Assembly: GCA_016931855.1 (NCBI GenBank)
Contig: JAFGDZ010000033.1
Location: 1 to 35,764, forward strand
Length of the DNA stretch: 35,764 bases
Origin: Bacteroidales bacterium
GTDB lineage: Bacteria > Bacteroidota > Bacteroidia > Bacteroidales > Tenuifilaceae
Reading direction: 5' to 3'
The position numbers were made by a program, and so were the translations under genes. The notes under the pieces were generated by a model, which saw only the letters and a list, made by a program, of their open reading frames with translations, did no database searches and was not told the DNA's origin. Below are positions 7,688 through 15,029 of the stretch, one piece after another (position 1 is the stretch's first letter; the number at the start of each line of letters is the position of its first letter).

Positions 7688-9292
7688 ATGTGCATGAACG
7701 GATTTCTTAAGCCGCAATGGCATGAGTATGTATATGTTGGGGGCTTGTTTGTGTCGTTAGTGTCGCTGCCCTTCTCGGAGTTTCTGCTTAGCGTTGGGTT
7801 AATTACCATTGCTGTAAACTGGTTGCTTTGCGGGGGCTGGGGCGAGAAAGTTGCCCGGATAAAGGGTAACTATCCGCTGCTTATTTTTCTGCTTCTGTAC
7901 GCATCGGTTGTTGTTGGTGCGCTGTACTCTGCCAATACGGGTTATGCGCTATCGCAGCTAAGGCTTAAGCTTCCTCTGCTTCTGGCTCCTATTGTAATTG
8001 CCTCGTCTAAGGGGCTAGGCAAGCAGGAGTTCAGGTGGTTGTTTGCCTCTTTTGTGGGTGGTGTTTTGCTGGCATCGGGTATTAGCACCGTGCTTTTTAT
8101 GAGAAATTATATTGATGTTAGCCACGATTTCCGCTCGGTGTCGCCATTCATCTCCCATATCAGGTTCTCGTTAATGGTTGTGCTTAGCGTTGTTCTGCTG
8201 GTGTGGAGCTTTGGCACCAATAGGATTCTCCTTTCGGGTCAAAGCGCTAGAGGAAAGGGGTTAACCGTACTGCTGGTTGCGTGGTTTTTGCTGTTCCTTG
8301 TGGTGTTACAGTCGCTTACGGGGCTGTTTATTGCGGGTGTTCTTGTGCTTGCCGCTCTTTTGTGGATGTCGTTGCAGATAAAGGAGTCGCTATGGCGCTT
8401 TTCTGCGTTGGTAGGGGTTACCTTTCTGGTTCTATTCATGTTCTCATATGCCACGCATATGGTGGATAGGTACTTTACCAAATACTACATAGATAAGAGC
8501 AAGCTGCCCTCACAAACCATTAATGGCAATAAGTATTTTCACGATACGGCTAGTACTCAGTACGAGAATGGGTATCCTGTGTGGATTAATATCTGCTTTA
8601 GCGAGCTTGCAACGGAGTGGAACAAAGTGGCCAAAACACCTTATGGTGGTGCCGATAGAATGGGGCAGCCGCTGCGGATTACTCTTATACGTTACATGAC
8701 ATCGAAGGGCTTGCGAAAAGATTCGGTTGGTGTTTCGCAGCTCGATGCTACCGATATTGGCATGATAGAGTCGGGTGCCACAAGTGTAGTTTTTCGCGAA
8801 CATCGGTTTGGCGTTTACCCTAGGATTTACCAGTTGTTATGGGAAGTAGAACAGTACCTTAAGGCGGGGCAGGTTAGCGGAAGCACCTTGGTGCAGCGCT
8901 TTGTGTTTGCAAAGGCATCGGTGGCAATTATTGCCGATAACCTTTGGCTGGGTACAGGAACTGGCGATTATCGCGAGGCCTTTCGTAGCTACTATTTGGC
9001 TAATGAGCCAGGAATTAACCCCAATGTTGGCTTTATATCGCATAACCAGTACCTTTTTGCTTGGGTAACCACTGGGTTGTGGGGCTTTATTGTTTTTTTG
9101 GTAGGGTTTGTTGTGCCGCCAGTTCTTCTGGGATTGTGGCGCAACAGGCTCTTTGTTGCTTTTATGCTGATTGTAGGTTTATCAATGCTTAACGAGGATA
9201 CGCTGGAAACGCATACTGGCGTTAGCTTTGTTGCAATTTTTATATCGCTATTACTATTCTCTGGCTTTAATTCAACTTTTGGAGATGAGTGA
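7688..9292 (+). CDS. O-antigen ligase family (Wzy_C) polytopic membrane protein
   Basis: About 534 residues with some ten hydrophobic segments, first in an N-terminal block (residues 15 to 120), then around 155-250, and again near the C-terminus. A large hydrophilic loop (roughly residues 255-410) separates the two halves. After the loop comes LWLGTGTGDYREAF and GFISHNQYLFAWVTTGLWG, the Wzy_C pattern with conserved Gly and His seen in O-antigen ligases and polymerases that transfer glycans at the outer face of the inner membrane. The start is ambiguous: TTG 7673, ATG 7688 or ATG 7694; I take the first ATG. No glycosyltransferases lie nearby, so ligase or polymerase cannot be decided. Its end overlaps the next gene by eight bases. 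Confidence 0.8.
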   Translation: MCMNGFLKPQWHEYVYVGGLFVSLVSLPFSEFLLSVGLITIAVNWLLCGGWGEKVARIKGNYPLLIFLLLYASVVVGALYSANTGYALSQLRLKLPLLLAPIVIASSKGLGKQEFRWLFASFVGGVLLASGISTVLFMRNYIDVSHDFRSVSPFISHIRFSLMVVLSVVLLVWSFGTNRILLSGQSARGKGLTVLLVAWFLLFLVVLQSLTGLFIAGVLVLAALLWMSLQIKESLWRFSALVGVTFLVLFMFSYATHMVDRYFTKYYIDKSKLPSQTINGNKYFHDTASTQYENGYPVWINICFSELATEWNKVAKTPYGGADRMGQPLRITLIRYMTSKGLRKDSVGVSQLDATDIGMIESGATSVVFREHRFGVYPRIYQLLWEVEQYLKAGQVSGSTLVQRFVFAKASVAIIADNLWLGTGTGDYREAFRSYYLANEPGINPNVGFISHNQYLFAWVTTGLWGFIVFLVGFVVPPVLLGLWRNRLFVAFMLIVGLSMLNEDTLETHTGVSFVAIFISLLLFSGFNSTFGDE

Positions 9293-9809
9293 CCGTTTGG
9301 GCAAAGATTTCTTTTGTAGAGATGTGCTTGAGGTTTGCCCCGATCTAATTGGCAAAGCTATAGTGCGTAGCTTTGCTGGTGGCCGTGTTGAGCGATTTAC
9401 AATAACCGAGGTTGAGGCGTACCAAGGAACGGCAGACCTAGCTTGCCACGCTAGCAAGGGACGAACTCCACGTACCGAGATCATGTTCCACGGCGGTGCA
9501 CACGTGTATGTGTACCTCATATACGGAATGTACTGGATGCTAAACTTTGTAACGGGTCCCGAGGAAGAGCCACAGGCAGCACTTGTAAGGGGAGTTTCGG
9601 GCTGCTATGGGCCAGGTAGGGTGGGGCGGTTGTTGCAGCTCGATAAAAGCTTTTATGCCGAGGATCTAGCAACATCGTCCCGATTGTGGGTTGAGCAGGG
9701 CGATACCGCCATGCCCGTCATAGAAACAGCACCCCGCATAGGTGTAGGTTATGCAGGAGCGTATTGGGCTAACCTCCCTTGGCGATTCTATGCTAAGAAT
9801 CACCCTTAA
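9285..9809 (+). CDS. 3-methyladenine DNA glycosylase (AAG/MPG family)
   Basis: This base-excision enzyme removes alkylated purines. From the ATG at 9285 it has 174 residues, slightly short for the family (about 190-200). The catalytic region TEVEAYQGTADLACHA contains Glu44, matching the general base of human AAG, and HVYVYLIYGMYWMLNFVT holds the Tyr that intercalates or packs at the lesion. GCYGPGRVGRLLQLD corresponds to the family's GPGKL stretch. The start lies inside the last codons of the membrane protein gene (ATGAGTGA overlap), so translation is probably coupled although the functions are unrelated. Confidence 0.92.
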   Translation: MSDRLGKDFFCRDVLEVCPDLIGKAIVRSFAGGRVERFTITEVEAYQGTADLACHASKGRTPRTEIMFHGGAHVYVYLIYGMYWMLNFVTGPEEEPQAALVRGVSGCYGPGRVGRLLQLDKSFYAEDLATSSRLWVEQGDTAMPVIETAPRIGVGYAGAYWANLPWRFYAKNHP

Positions 9810-9817
9810 AGCAAATT

Positions 9818-9852
9818 GTCTAACGTCTAAAATCTAACATCTAACGTCTAAA
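9818..9852 (+). repeat. Seven-base-phased degenerate repeat before the dehydrogenase gene
   Basis: Five units in exact phase: GTCTAAC, GTCTAAA, ATCTAAC, ATCTAAC, GTCTAAA. They fill almost the whole 46-base gap and end three bases before the next start codon. The core matches the tracts at 7442-7467 and 7575-7610. Confidence 0.7.
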
Positions 9853-9855
9853 AAA

Positions 9856-10800
9856 ATGAATCTTGTTTTTGCAGAGCCCATTGGCTTAACTGATAAGGAA
9901 AAATCCGATTTTGCTGCCGAGATGCAGCTTCAAAGCCATGCTGTTACCTTTTTTGATGCTGTTCCCTCAACTCAGGATGAGCTGCTAGAGCGCGCTCTTG
10001 CTGCCGACGTGCTGGTTGTGAGCAACTACCCCGTTTCGGAGCAAGTAGTTAAGGGGGCGCAAAGTCTTAAGTATATTGTTGTGGCGTTTACTGGTACGGA
10101 TCATGTTGCTCAAGATGCTTGTGCCCAGCGTGGTATCCTAATTTCTAATGCGGCAGGTTACAGCACGCAGGCTGTTGCAGAGCTAACCATTGCCATGGCG
10201 CTAGACCTTTTGCGTAAGGTTACTCCCGCCGATGCTGTTACCCGAAGTCTTGGTGGTAGAAATGGTTTTTTAGGTCTTGAGTTGCAGGGGAAAACCTTTG
10301 GAATTGTTGGTATGGGACTTATTGGTGAGCGTGTAGCCTTATTGGCCAAAGCCTTTGGGTGCAGGGTTATTGCTTGGTCTAGAACTGTAAAGGCTATTGA
10401 TGGGGTTGAGTTTGTTTCCTTTGATGATGTGCTATCGCAGGCAGATATCCTCTCGCTACACGTGCCGCTTACTCCGCAAACCAAAGGGCTTATTGGTGCG
10501 TTAGAACTGGGAAAGATGAAGCCCTCAGCAATGCTTATTAATACCGCTCGTGCGCTGGTTGTGGATACCAGCGCCCTTGCCGATGCCCTTCGCGAAGGGG
10601 TAATTGCCGGTGCTGCCGTGGATATCTACGAAAAGGAGCCGCCTCTTGAGGCTGAGTATCCGCTGCTATCGGTTCCTAATGTGCTGCTTTTGCCACACAT
10701 TGCCTTTGCTACGCATGAGGCTATCGCTTTGCGCTCTGGTATAGTGCTTCAGAATATTAGGGGTTGGCTAAGCGGAAAACCACAGAACGTAGTTGGTTAG
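9856..10800 (+). CDS. D-2-hydroxyacid dehydrogenase, NAD-binding
   Basis: The 314 residues have the two-domain D-isomer 2-hydroxyacid dehydrogenase layout. The Rossmann motif is G152-M-G154-L-I-G157, and the catalytic triad is Arg232 (INTARALVVD), Glu261 (DIYEKEP) and His281 (LLPHIAFAT). Relatives include glycerate, hydroxypyruvate, phosphoglycerate and formate dehydrogenases. The absence of a C-terminal ACT domain argues against classical SerA. The exact substrate cannot be set from sequence and the neighbours give no pathway hint. A hairpin terminator follows at 10821. Confidence 0.88.
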   Translation: MNLVFAEPIGLTDKEKSDFAAEMQLQSHAVTFFDAVPSTQDELLERALAADVLVVSNYPVSEQVVKGAQSLKYIVVAFTGTDHVAQDACAQRGILISNAAGYSTQAVAELTIAMALDLLRKVTPADAVTRSLGGRNGFLGLELQGKTFGIVGMGLIGERVALLAKAFGCRVIAWSRTVKAIDGVEFVSFDDVLSQADILSLHVPLTPQTKGLIGALELGKMKPSAMLINTARALVVDTSALADALREGVIAGAAVDIYEKEPPLEAEYPLLSVPNVLLLPHIAFATHEAIALRSGIVLQNIRGWLSGKPQNVVG

Positions 10801-10820
10801 CTCTTTATTCCATTTGGTAG

Positions 10821-10851
10821 GGTTGGTTTGCTTGTGCGAGCCAACCTTTTT
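10821..10851 (+). terminator. Terminator of the dehydrogenase gene
   Basis: GGTTGG pairs with CCAACC across a 14-base loop that can extend the stem, followed by TTTTTG. It lies 20 bases after the stop. Confidence 0.65.
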
Positions 10852-10876
10852 GTTTCTGTGTGGCCGATATAAAATG

Positions 10877-10905
10877 AAAAAGCCCAATCAGGTTGATTGG
10901 GCTTT
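10877..10905 (-). terminator. Terminator of the tRNA-Asn unit
   Basis: AGCCCAATCA and TGATTGGGCT form a ten-pair perfect stem with a three-base loop. On the minus strand it is followed by a T-run, directly after the second tRNA-Asn. Confidence 0.85.
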
Positions 10906-10906
10906 G

Positions 10907-10980
10907 CTCCTCATCTAGGACTTGAACCTAGGACCCCCTGATTAACAGTCAGGTGCTCTAACCAACTGAGCTAATGAGGA
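10907..10980 (-). tRNA. tRNA-Asn (GTT), second copy
   Basis: A 74-base cloverleaf: acceptor TCCTCAT/ATGAGGA, anticodon stem CCTGA/TCAGG around loop CTGTTAA (anticodon GTT), T-arm CTAGG TTCAAGT CCTAG and discriminator G. The CCA is not encoded. It is identical to the copy 35 bases upstream on the same transcript. Confidence 0.97.
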
Positions 10981-11015
10981 ATTTACAGTACGTTTTGTTA
11001 CCTTGAGTAGGTGGG

Positions 11016-11089
11016 CTCCTCATCTAGGACTTGAACCTAGGACCCCCTGATTAACAGTCAGGTGCTCTAACCAACTGAGCTAATGAGGA
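11016..11089 (-). tRNA. tRNA-Asn (GTT), first copy
   Basis: Same 74-base sequence and anticodon GTT as the gene at 10907-10980. It is promoter-proximal: a full Bacteroidota promoter lies about 45 bases upstream and a strong terminator follows the second copy, so the pair forms one transcription unit. Confidence 0.97.
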
Positions 11090-11131
11090 ATTTATTTGTT
11101 TAGCAATTGCTGCGTTTCTCAATTGCGAGTG

Positions 11132-11162
11132 CAAATATATAGCCTTTTTCCAAAGCGACAAA
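11132..11162 (-). promoter_or_regulatory. Promoter of the tandem tRNA-Asn unit
   Basis: On the minus strand TTTG is followed by exactly 19 bases and then TATATTTG, full matches to both Bacteroidota boxes. The predicted start is near 11125, giving a 35-base leader before the first tRNA. Confidence 0.75.
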
Positions 11163-11241
11163 AAAATGATAAAAATTTTGTTCGATTTTTCTTTGTTGCT
11201 AAAAGAAGTTGATGCAATTCAGAACAATACAAATTAAAGGT

Positions 11242-11249
11242 TATTTTTG
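11242..11249 (+). promoter_or_regulatory. Possible -7 box of the PfkB kinase gene
   Basis: TATTTTTG matches TAnnTTTG in full, 27 bases before the ATG at 11277, but no TTTG or TTG stands 19 bases upstream of it. Confidence 0.4.
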
Positions 11250-11276
11250 CGGCTTACGATTCAACCCATTTTTGAC

Positions 11277-12266
11277 ATGAAAATTCTTGGAATAGGTAAT
11301 GCTTTGGTCGATATAATGACCAGTTTGAGTGATGAAAAAACCTTGGCTACACTAAACCTGCCTAAGGGAAGCATGCAGCTGGTTAATGAGCAGTCAATGT
11401 ACCGTGCACTTGATGAAACCAAAGGCTTCTCTCAGGTTTTGGCTTCGGGTGGAAGCGCCGCTAATACAATTAATGGGCTTGCTAACCTTGGGGTGCAAAC
11501 CGCTTTTATTGGTAAGGTGGGCAATGACGAGATGGGAGCCTTTTTTCGCTCCGATTTAGAAAAAATTGGAATAACTCCTTGCTTACTTCGCGGAAATGCC
11601 CCTTCGGGTAGGGCTCTGGCCTTTGTAACTCCCGATTCTGAGCGTACGTTTGCAACCTATTTGGGCTCTGCTATTGAGATGACTGCCGATGAGCTTGCCA
11701 ACGATATGTTTAAGGGTTACAGTTATTTACATATTGAGGGTTATTTGGTTCAGAACCATAAACTTGTAGAGAGGGCAATGGAACTGGCTAAAGCTAATGG
11801 GCTTAAGGTGTCGTTGGATTTAGCAAGCTACAATGTGGTTGAGGCAAACAGGGAATTTCTCCAGTCGATGATTGAGAAGTACGTAGATATTATTTTTGCC
11901 AACGAGGAAGAGGCCAAGGCCTATTCTGGCCGAACACCATTTGAGTCGTTGGTAGAGCTATCGAAGTACGTTGATATTGCCGTTGTAAAGCTGGGCGAGA
12001 AGGGTTCAATAGTAAAACAGGGTGTTCAGGTTTACGATATTACAGCAGTTCCAGCAAAAAGCATTGACACAACTGGCGCTGGCGACTCTTACGCCGCAGG
12101 TTTCCTATACGGTCTAACTAAAGGTTTAGACCTTGAGAAGTGTGGCCAAATTGGGTCAATAATATCGGCTCGCGTAATTGAGGTTATGGGGCCAAAAATG
12201 GATGAGCAGCGCTGGGCGCATGTAAAGGGAATGATTGATTTTGTTGAGAAGTACGAACAGCAATAG
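11277..12266 (+). CDS. PfkB-family carbohydrate kinase (adenosine kinase-like)
   Basis: The 329 residues follow the ribokinase/adenosine kinase pattern: MKILGIGNALVDI at the N-terminus, then the substrate-side motif GGSAANTINGLANLGVQTAFIGKVG, and the C-terminal signature DTTGAGDSYAAGF with catalytic Asp270 in the GAGD anion hole. Proteins of this length and pattern in Bacteroidota are usually annotated as adenosine kinase, but the sugar or nucleoside substrate cannot be fixed here. I start at the ATG at 11277; a TTG 30 bases upstream overlaps the likely -7 box and is rejected. It converges on gltX with a shared terminator. Confidence 0.88.
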   Translation: MKILGIGNALVDIMTSLSDEKTLATLNLPKGSMQLVNEQSMYRALDETKGFSQVLASGGSAANTINGLANLGVQTAFIGKVGNDEMGAFFRSDLEKIGITPCLLRGNAPSGRALAFVTPDSERTFATYLGSAIEMTADELANDMFKGYSYLHIEGYLVQNHKLVERAMELAKANGLKVSLDLASYNVVEANREFLQSMIEKYVDIIFANEEEAKAYSGRTPFESLVELSKYVDIAVVKLGEKGSIVKQGVQVYDITAVPAKSIDTTGAGDSYAAGFLYGLTKGLDLEKCGQIGSIISARVIEVMGPKMDEQRWAHVKGMIDFVEKYEQQ

Positions 12267-12285
12267 CCTTACTTTAGGGTAACAG

Positions 12286-12316
12286 AAAAGGCAGCTAGTA
12301 AAGGGCTGCCTTTTCT
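12286..12316. terminator. Bidirectional terminator between the kinase gene and gltX
   Basis: AAAAGGCAGC pairs with GCTGCCTTTT around a nine-base loop. The A and T tails let it serve both convergent genes. Confidence 0.8.
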
Positions 12317-12332
12317 TATTTTGGTAGGGGGG

Positions 12333-13859
12333 TTACCCTAATATCTGCTTTGCTTTCTCAATTCGTGCAATAGTTTCGTCTTTTCCCAATATCTCACAAA
12401 TTTCGGCAACGCCAGGGCCTTTTGATGCGCCAACAAGGCTTAGTCTCAATGAGTTCATTACCTTACCCATGCCGTAACCCTTCTCGTTAATAAAATCCTT
12501 AAGCTTGGGTTCAATATCGGTAGCCATAAATGGGGTAATACCTTGGAACAGCAATACAACCTCAGTTAGTACTGCCGAGGTGTCCTCTTTCCAGAACTTT
12601 TTAGCGGTGGCCTCATCGTAGGTGCTTGGCGCCTCGAAGAAGAAGTTAGCTTGTTCCCAAATCTCATGAATAAAGTTGGCGCGCTCCTTAACAAGGCTAA
12701 CAATGCGCTCAACTTTATTGGTAGGTACAGCAATGCCCTTGTTGCTTAGTATGCTGCTAAACTGTGCGGCAACCTCTGCGTCGCTTTTGCGAATTAGGTA
12801 CTGGTGGTTGAACCACTTTGCCTTCTCTGGGTCGAATCGGGCTCCCGATTTGTTTACGCGCTCCAAGGAAAACTGCTCAATAAGCTCATCCATCGATAGT
12901 AGCTCTTGATCCGTTCCTGGGTTCCAGCCAAGAAGTGCAAGGAGATTTACAAAGGCCTCAGGATAGTAGCCGTCCTCGCGGTAGCCTCTGGATACCTCTC
13001 CTGTTGGTGCCTTCCACAGTAGAGGGAATACAGGAAATCCCATTTTATCGCCATCGCGCTTGCTAAGCTTGCCATTACCTGTTGGCTTAAGTAGTAACGG
13101 AAGGTGAGCAAACTGTGGCATTACCTTTTCCCAGCCAAGCGCACGGTAAAGTAGCACATGAAGCGGGAGGGAGGGTAGCCACTCCTCTCCACGAATTACA
13201 TGCGAAATTTCCATCATGTAATCGTCGGTAACGTTGGCAAGGTGGTAAGTTGGGAGCATATCGGCGCTCTTAAATAGAACCTTATCGTCAAGTGTGCTGG
13301 TGTTAACAGTTACCTCGCCACGAATAAGGTCGTTCATTACTACCTCCTCGTTTTCTGGCATCTTAAATCGGATAACCCACTGTTCGCCATTGGCTATGCG
13401 TTGCTTTACCTCATCGGCAGAAAGGGCAAGCGAGGTTTGCATTTTATTGCGAATGGTGTAGTTGTATGTAAATGCGCCACCGTTCGCTTCGGCCTCTTTG
13501 CGGAGCTCGTCAAGGCTTTCGGCGCTATCAAAGGCGTAGTAAGCATTCCCTTGGGCAACTAGCTTTTCGGCATACTGTAGGTACATGGCTTTGCGTTCGC
13601 TCTGGCGGTAAGGGGCGTGGGGGCCACTCTCAACTACTCCCTCGTCTATTTTAATCCCGCACCAGTTAAGGGCTTCGTTAATGTATTCCTCTGCTCCTGG
13701 CACAAAGCGTTGGGAGTCGGTATCCTCAATTCGTAAAATAAAATCGCCTCCGTGCTTACGTGCAAAGAAGTAGTTAAATAGTGCAGTTCTTACACCGCCC
13801 ATGTGCAAAGGGCCAGTTGGACTTGGCGCAAAGCGTACGCGTACTTTTCGGTTGCTCAT
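12333..13859 (-). CDS. gltX: Glutamate--tRNA ligase
   Basis: Class I synthetase charging tRNA-Glu. The 508 residues start at the ATG at 13859 (MSNRKVRVRFAPSPTGPLHM), with the HIGH-type motif PLHMGG at residues 17-22 and the KMSKS-type motif KLSKRDGDK in the middle. The C-terminal anticodon-binding region is complete. An upstream in-frame extension of 13 residues contains the -7 promoter box and is rejected. GlnS is also present in the window, so charging of tRNA-Gln is direct here and does not need this enzyme. Confidence 0.97.
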   Translation of the reverse strand: MSNRKVRVRFAPSPTGPLHMGGVRTALFNYFFARKHGGDFILRIEDTDSQRFVPGAEEYINEALNWCGIKIDEGVVESGPHAPYRQSERKAMYLQYAEKLVAQGNAYYAFDSAESLDELRKEAEANGGAFTYNYTIRNKMQTSLALSADEVKQRIANGEQWVIRFKMPENEEVVMNDLIRGEVTVNTSTLDDKVLFKSADMLPTYHLANVTDDYMMEISHVIRGEEWLPSLPLHVLLYRALGWEKVMPQFAHLPLLLKPTGNGKLSKRDGDKMGFPVFPLLWKAPTGEVSRGYREDGYYPEAFVNLLALLGWNPGTDQELLSMDELIEQFSLERVNKSGARFDPEKAKWFNHQYLIRKSDAEVAAQFSSILSNKGIAVPTNKVERIVSLVKERANFIHEIWEQANFFFEAPSTYDEATAKKFWKEDTSAVLTEVVLLFQGITPFMATDIEPKLKDFINEKGYGMGKVMNSLRLSLVGASKGPGVAEICEILGKDETIARIEKAKQILG

Positions 13860-13879
13860 TGTATTATTCTTTTGCGCCA

Positions 13880-13887
13880 CAAAGATA
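13880..13887 (-). promoter_or_regulatory. Possible -7 box of gltX
   Basis: TATCTTTG on the minus strand matches TAnnTTTG in full, 20 bases before the gltX start. The -33 side has no clear match. Confidence 0.4.
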
Positions 13888-13931
13888 GCTATTTGCAATA
13901 GGAATGGTAGGGTTGCTTGTTTTTCGATAAC

Positions 13932-13957
13932 AAAAAAGGAGCTTTTCGCTCCTTTTG
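13932..13957 (-). terminator. Terminator of the HU/SPOR gene
   Basis: AAAAGGAGC and GCTCCTTTT pair around a short loop, with T bases after it on the minus strand. It abuts the stop of the gene at 13958. Confidence 0.7.
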
Positions 13958-14935
13958 TTATTGTCCTAGAATCCAGTAGGAATCTTTTGGATTAAGTTGA
14001 TGTAACCTTATAAGTTCTTCGGTTGCTCTTTCTTTATTGCTAAACTTGGCCATTGAAACTCTGTACTTGCCATTGCTCTCAATAACCTCTGTTTTAAATC
14101 CCTTTTGTAGGAGTATGGCTTGTAGGTTTTTTGCATTATCGAGGCTTATAAAACTACCTGCAATTACGTAGTATGCCCTATTGTCTTGTGGCTTTGGCTC
14201 TTCGTAAAGTAGGGCTTGCTTTTTTTGGGTTTGACTATCGATGCTTTTTTCCATTGGGTTTAGCTCCAGCGTGTCGGAAAGCGTTGAGTCAATAGCCGAT
14301 TCTACAATTGTGGTAGTATCTACAGATGCGTTGCTGCTGGCAATGGGGTTGCGCTTGGCGGGTTTCTCCCAAAAATGTAGCTCAGGAATAAGTACAACGG
14401 CAAGTACTGCAATGGCTGCAAGTAATCCAAGTACGCCAAAAGCAACCTTTTTCTTTGATAATCTTTTTGTTGATTTGATTGTAGTAGCCTCTGGTTTTTT
14501 TGGTATGGTAGGGATGTTTTTGGTTGGGGTGGCTTCAATATCGCCCAAGCCAAATGTTGATGCGGATAGCTCCTCCTCAGGAACTGGGGTAAAAATAATT
14601 GTTCCCTCGTTATCCTTTTTTAGGGTGCCCACATTCTCGAAAAAAACCTCTTGCGAGTTGCTAAGCTGTTCCTTTGCAGTGTCTATAAAGTTTTTGAGTA
14701 GCTCTGCCGCTTTACTGGGGCTTATTCCCAATTTTTCGCACAGGTATAGCTCAATAGCCTCGTCGTTAAAGGTTCTTGAGGTATCGAAAATAATTACCTG
14801 TTTGGGTGCAGTAAAAGTTTTTCCGTCGGCCTTGAGCCGTGCTGGCTCATAGCGTTGTACAAAGCTTCCGATAGTAGGAAGGCTTACGTAATTGTTTGAG
14901 ATTAAGAGCTCTCTTGTTATCCTGTTGACGTCCAC
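13958..14935 (-). CDS. HU-CCDC81 and SPOR domain protein
   Basis: A membrane protein of 325 residues. Residues 1-130 resemble the paired prokaryotic CCDC81/HU-like domains (LPTIGSFVQRYEPA, then FFENVGTLKKDNEGTIIFTP). A serine/proline-poor linker leads to one transmembrane helix at about 164-184. A low-complexity spacer and a C-terminal SPOR domain (253-325, YYVIAGSFISLDNAKNLQ to YWILGQ) follow. SPOR domains bind denuded septal peptidoglycan, so the protein should link a cytoplasmic nucleic-acid- or protein-binding head to the division-site wall. Translation begins at GTG; no in-frame ATG lies upstream before the promoter. Confidence 0.85.
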   Translation of the reverse strand: MDVNRITRELLISNNYVSLPTIGSFVQRYEPARLKADGKTFTAPKQVIIFDTSRTFNDEAIELYLCEKLGISPSKAAELLKNFIDTAKEQLSNSQEVFFENVGTLKKDNEGTIIFTPVPEEELSASTFGLGDIEATPTKNIPTIPKKPEATTIKSTKRLSKKKVAFGVLGLLAAIAVLAVVLIPELHFWEKPAKRNPIASSNASVDTTTIVESAIDSTLSDTLELNPMEKSIDSQTQKKQALLYEEPKPQDNRAYYVIAGSFISLDNAKNLQAILLQKGFKTEVIESNGKYRVSMAKFSNKERATEELIRLHQLNPKDSYWILGQ

Positions 14936-14959
14936 TGCTATGCTTGGGTTTGTTCGTTA

Positions 14960-14990
14960 CAAAAATAGGAAAAACTAGATTCAATGCAAC
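14960..14990 (-). promoter_or_regulatory. Promoter of the HU/SPOR gene
   Basis: On the minus strand TTG, 19 bases and then TATTTTTG match the Bacteroidota boxes. Transcription would start near 14953, about 18 bases before the GTG. Confidence 0.7.
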
Positions 14991-15029
14991 GTTTAGTGCT
15001 TTGGCATATATAAACAGCCCTTTTTCGTG

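Noticed and set aside
10907-11089. CRISPR-like direct repeat
   Set aside because: The 74-base repeated unit is a tandem tRNA-Asn pair, with a cloverleaf and anticodon GTT.
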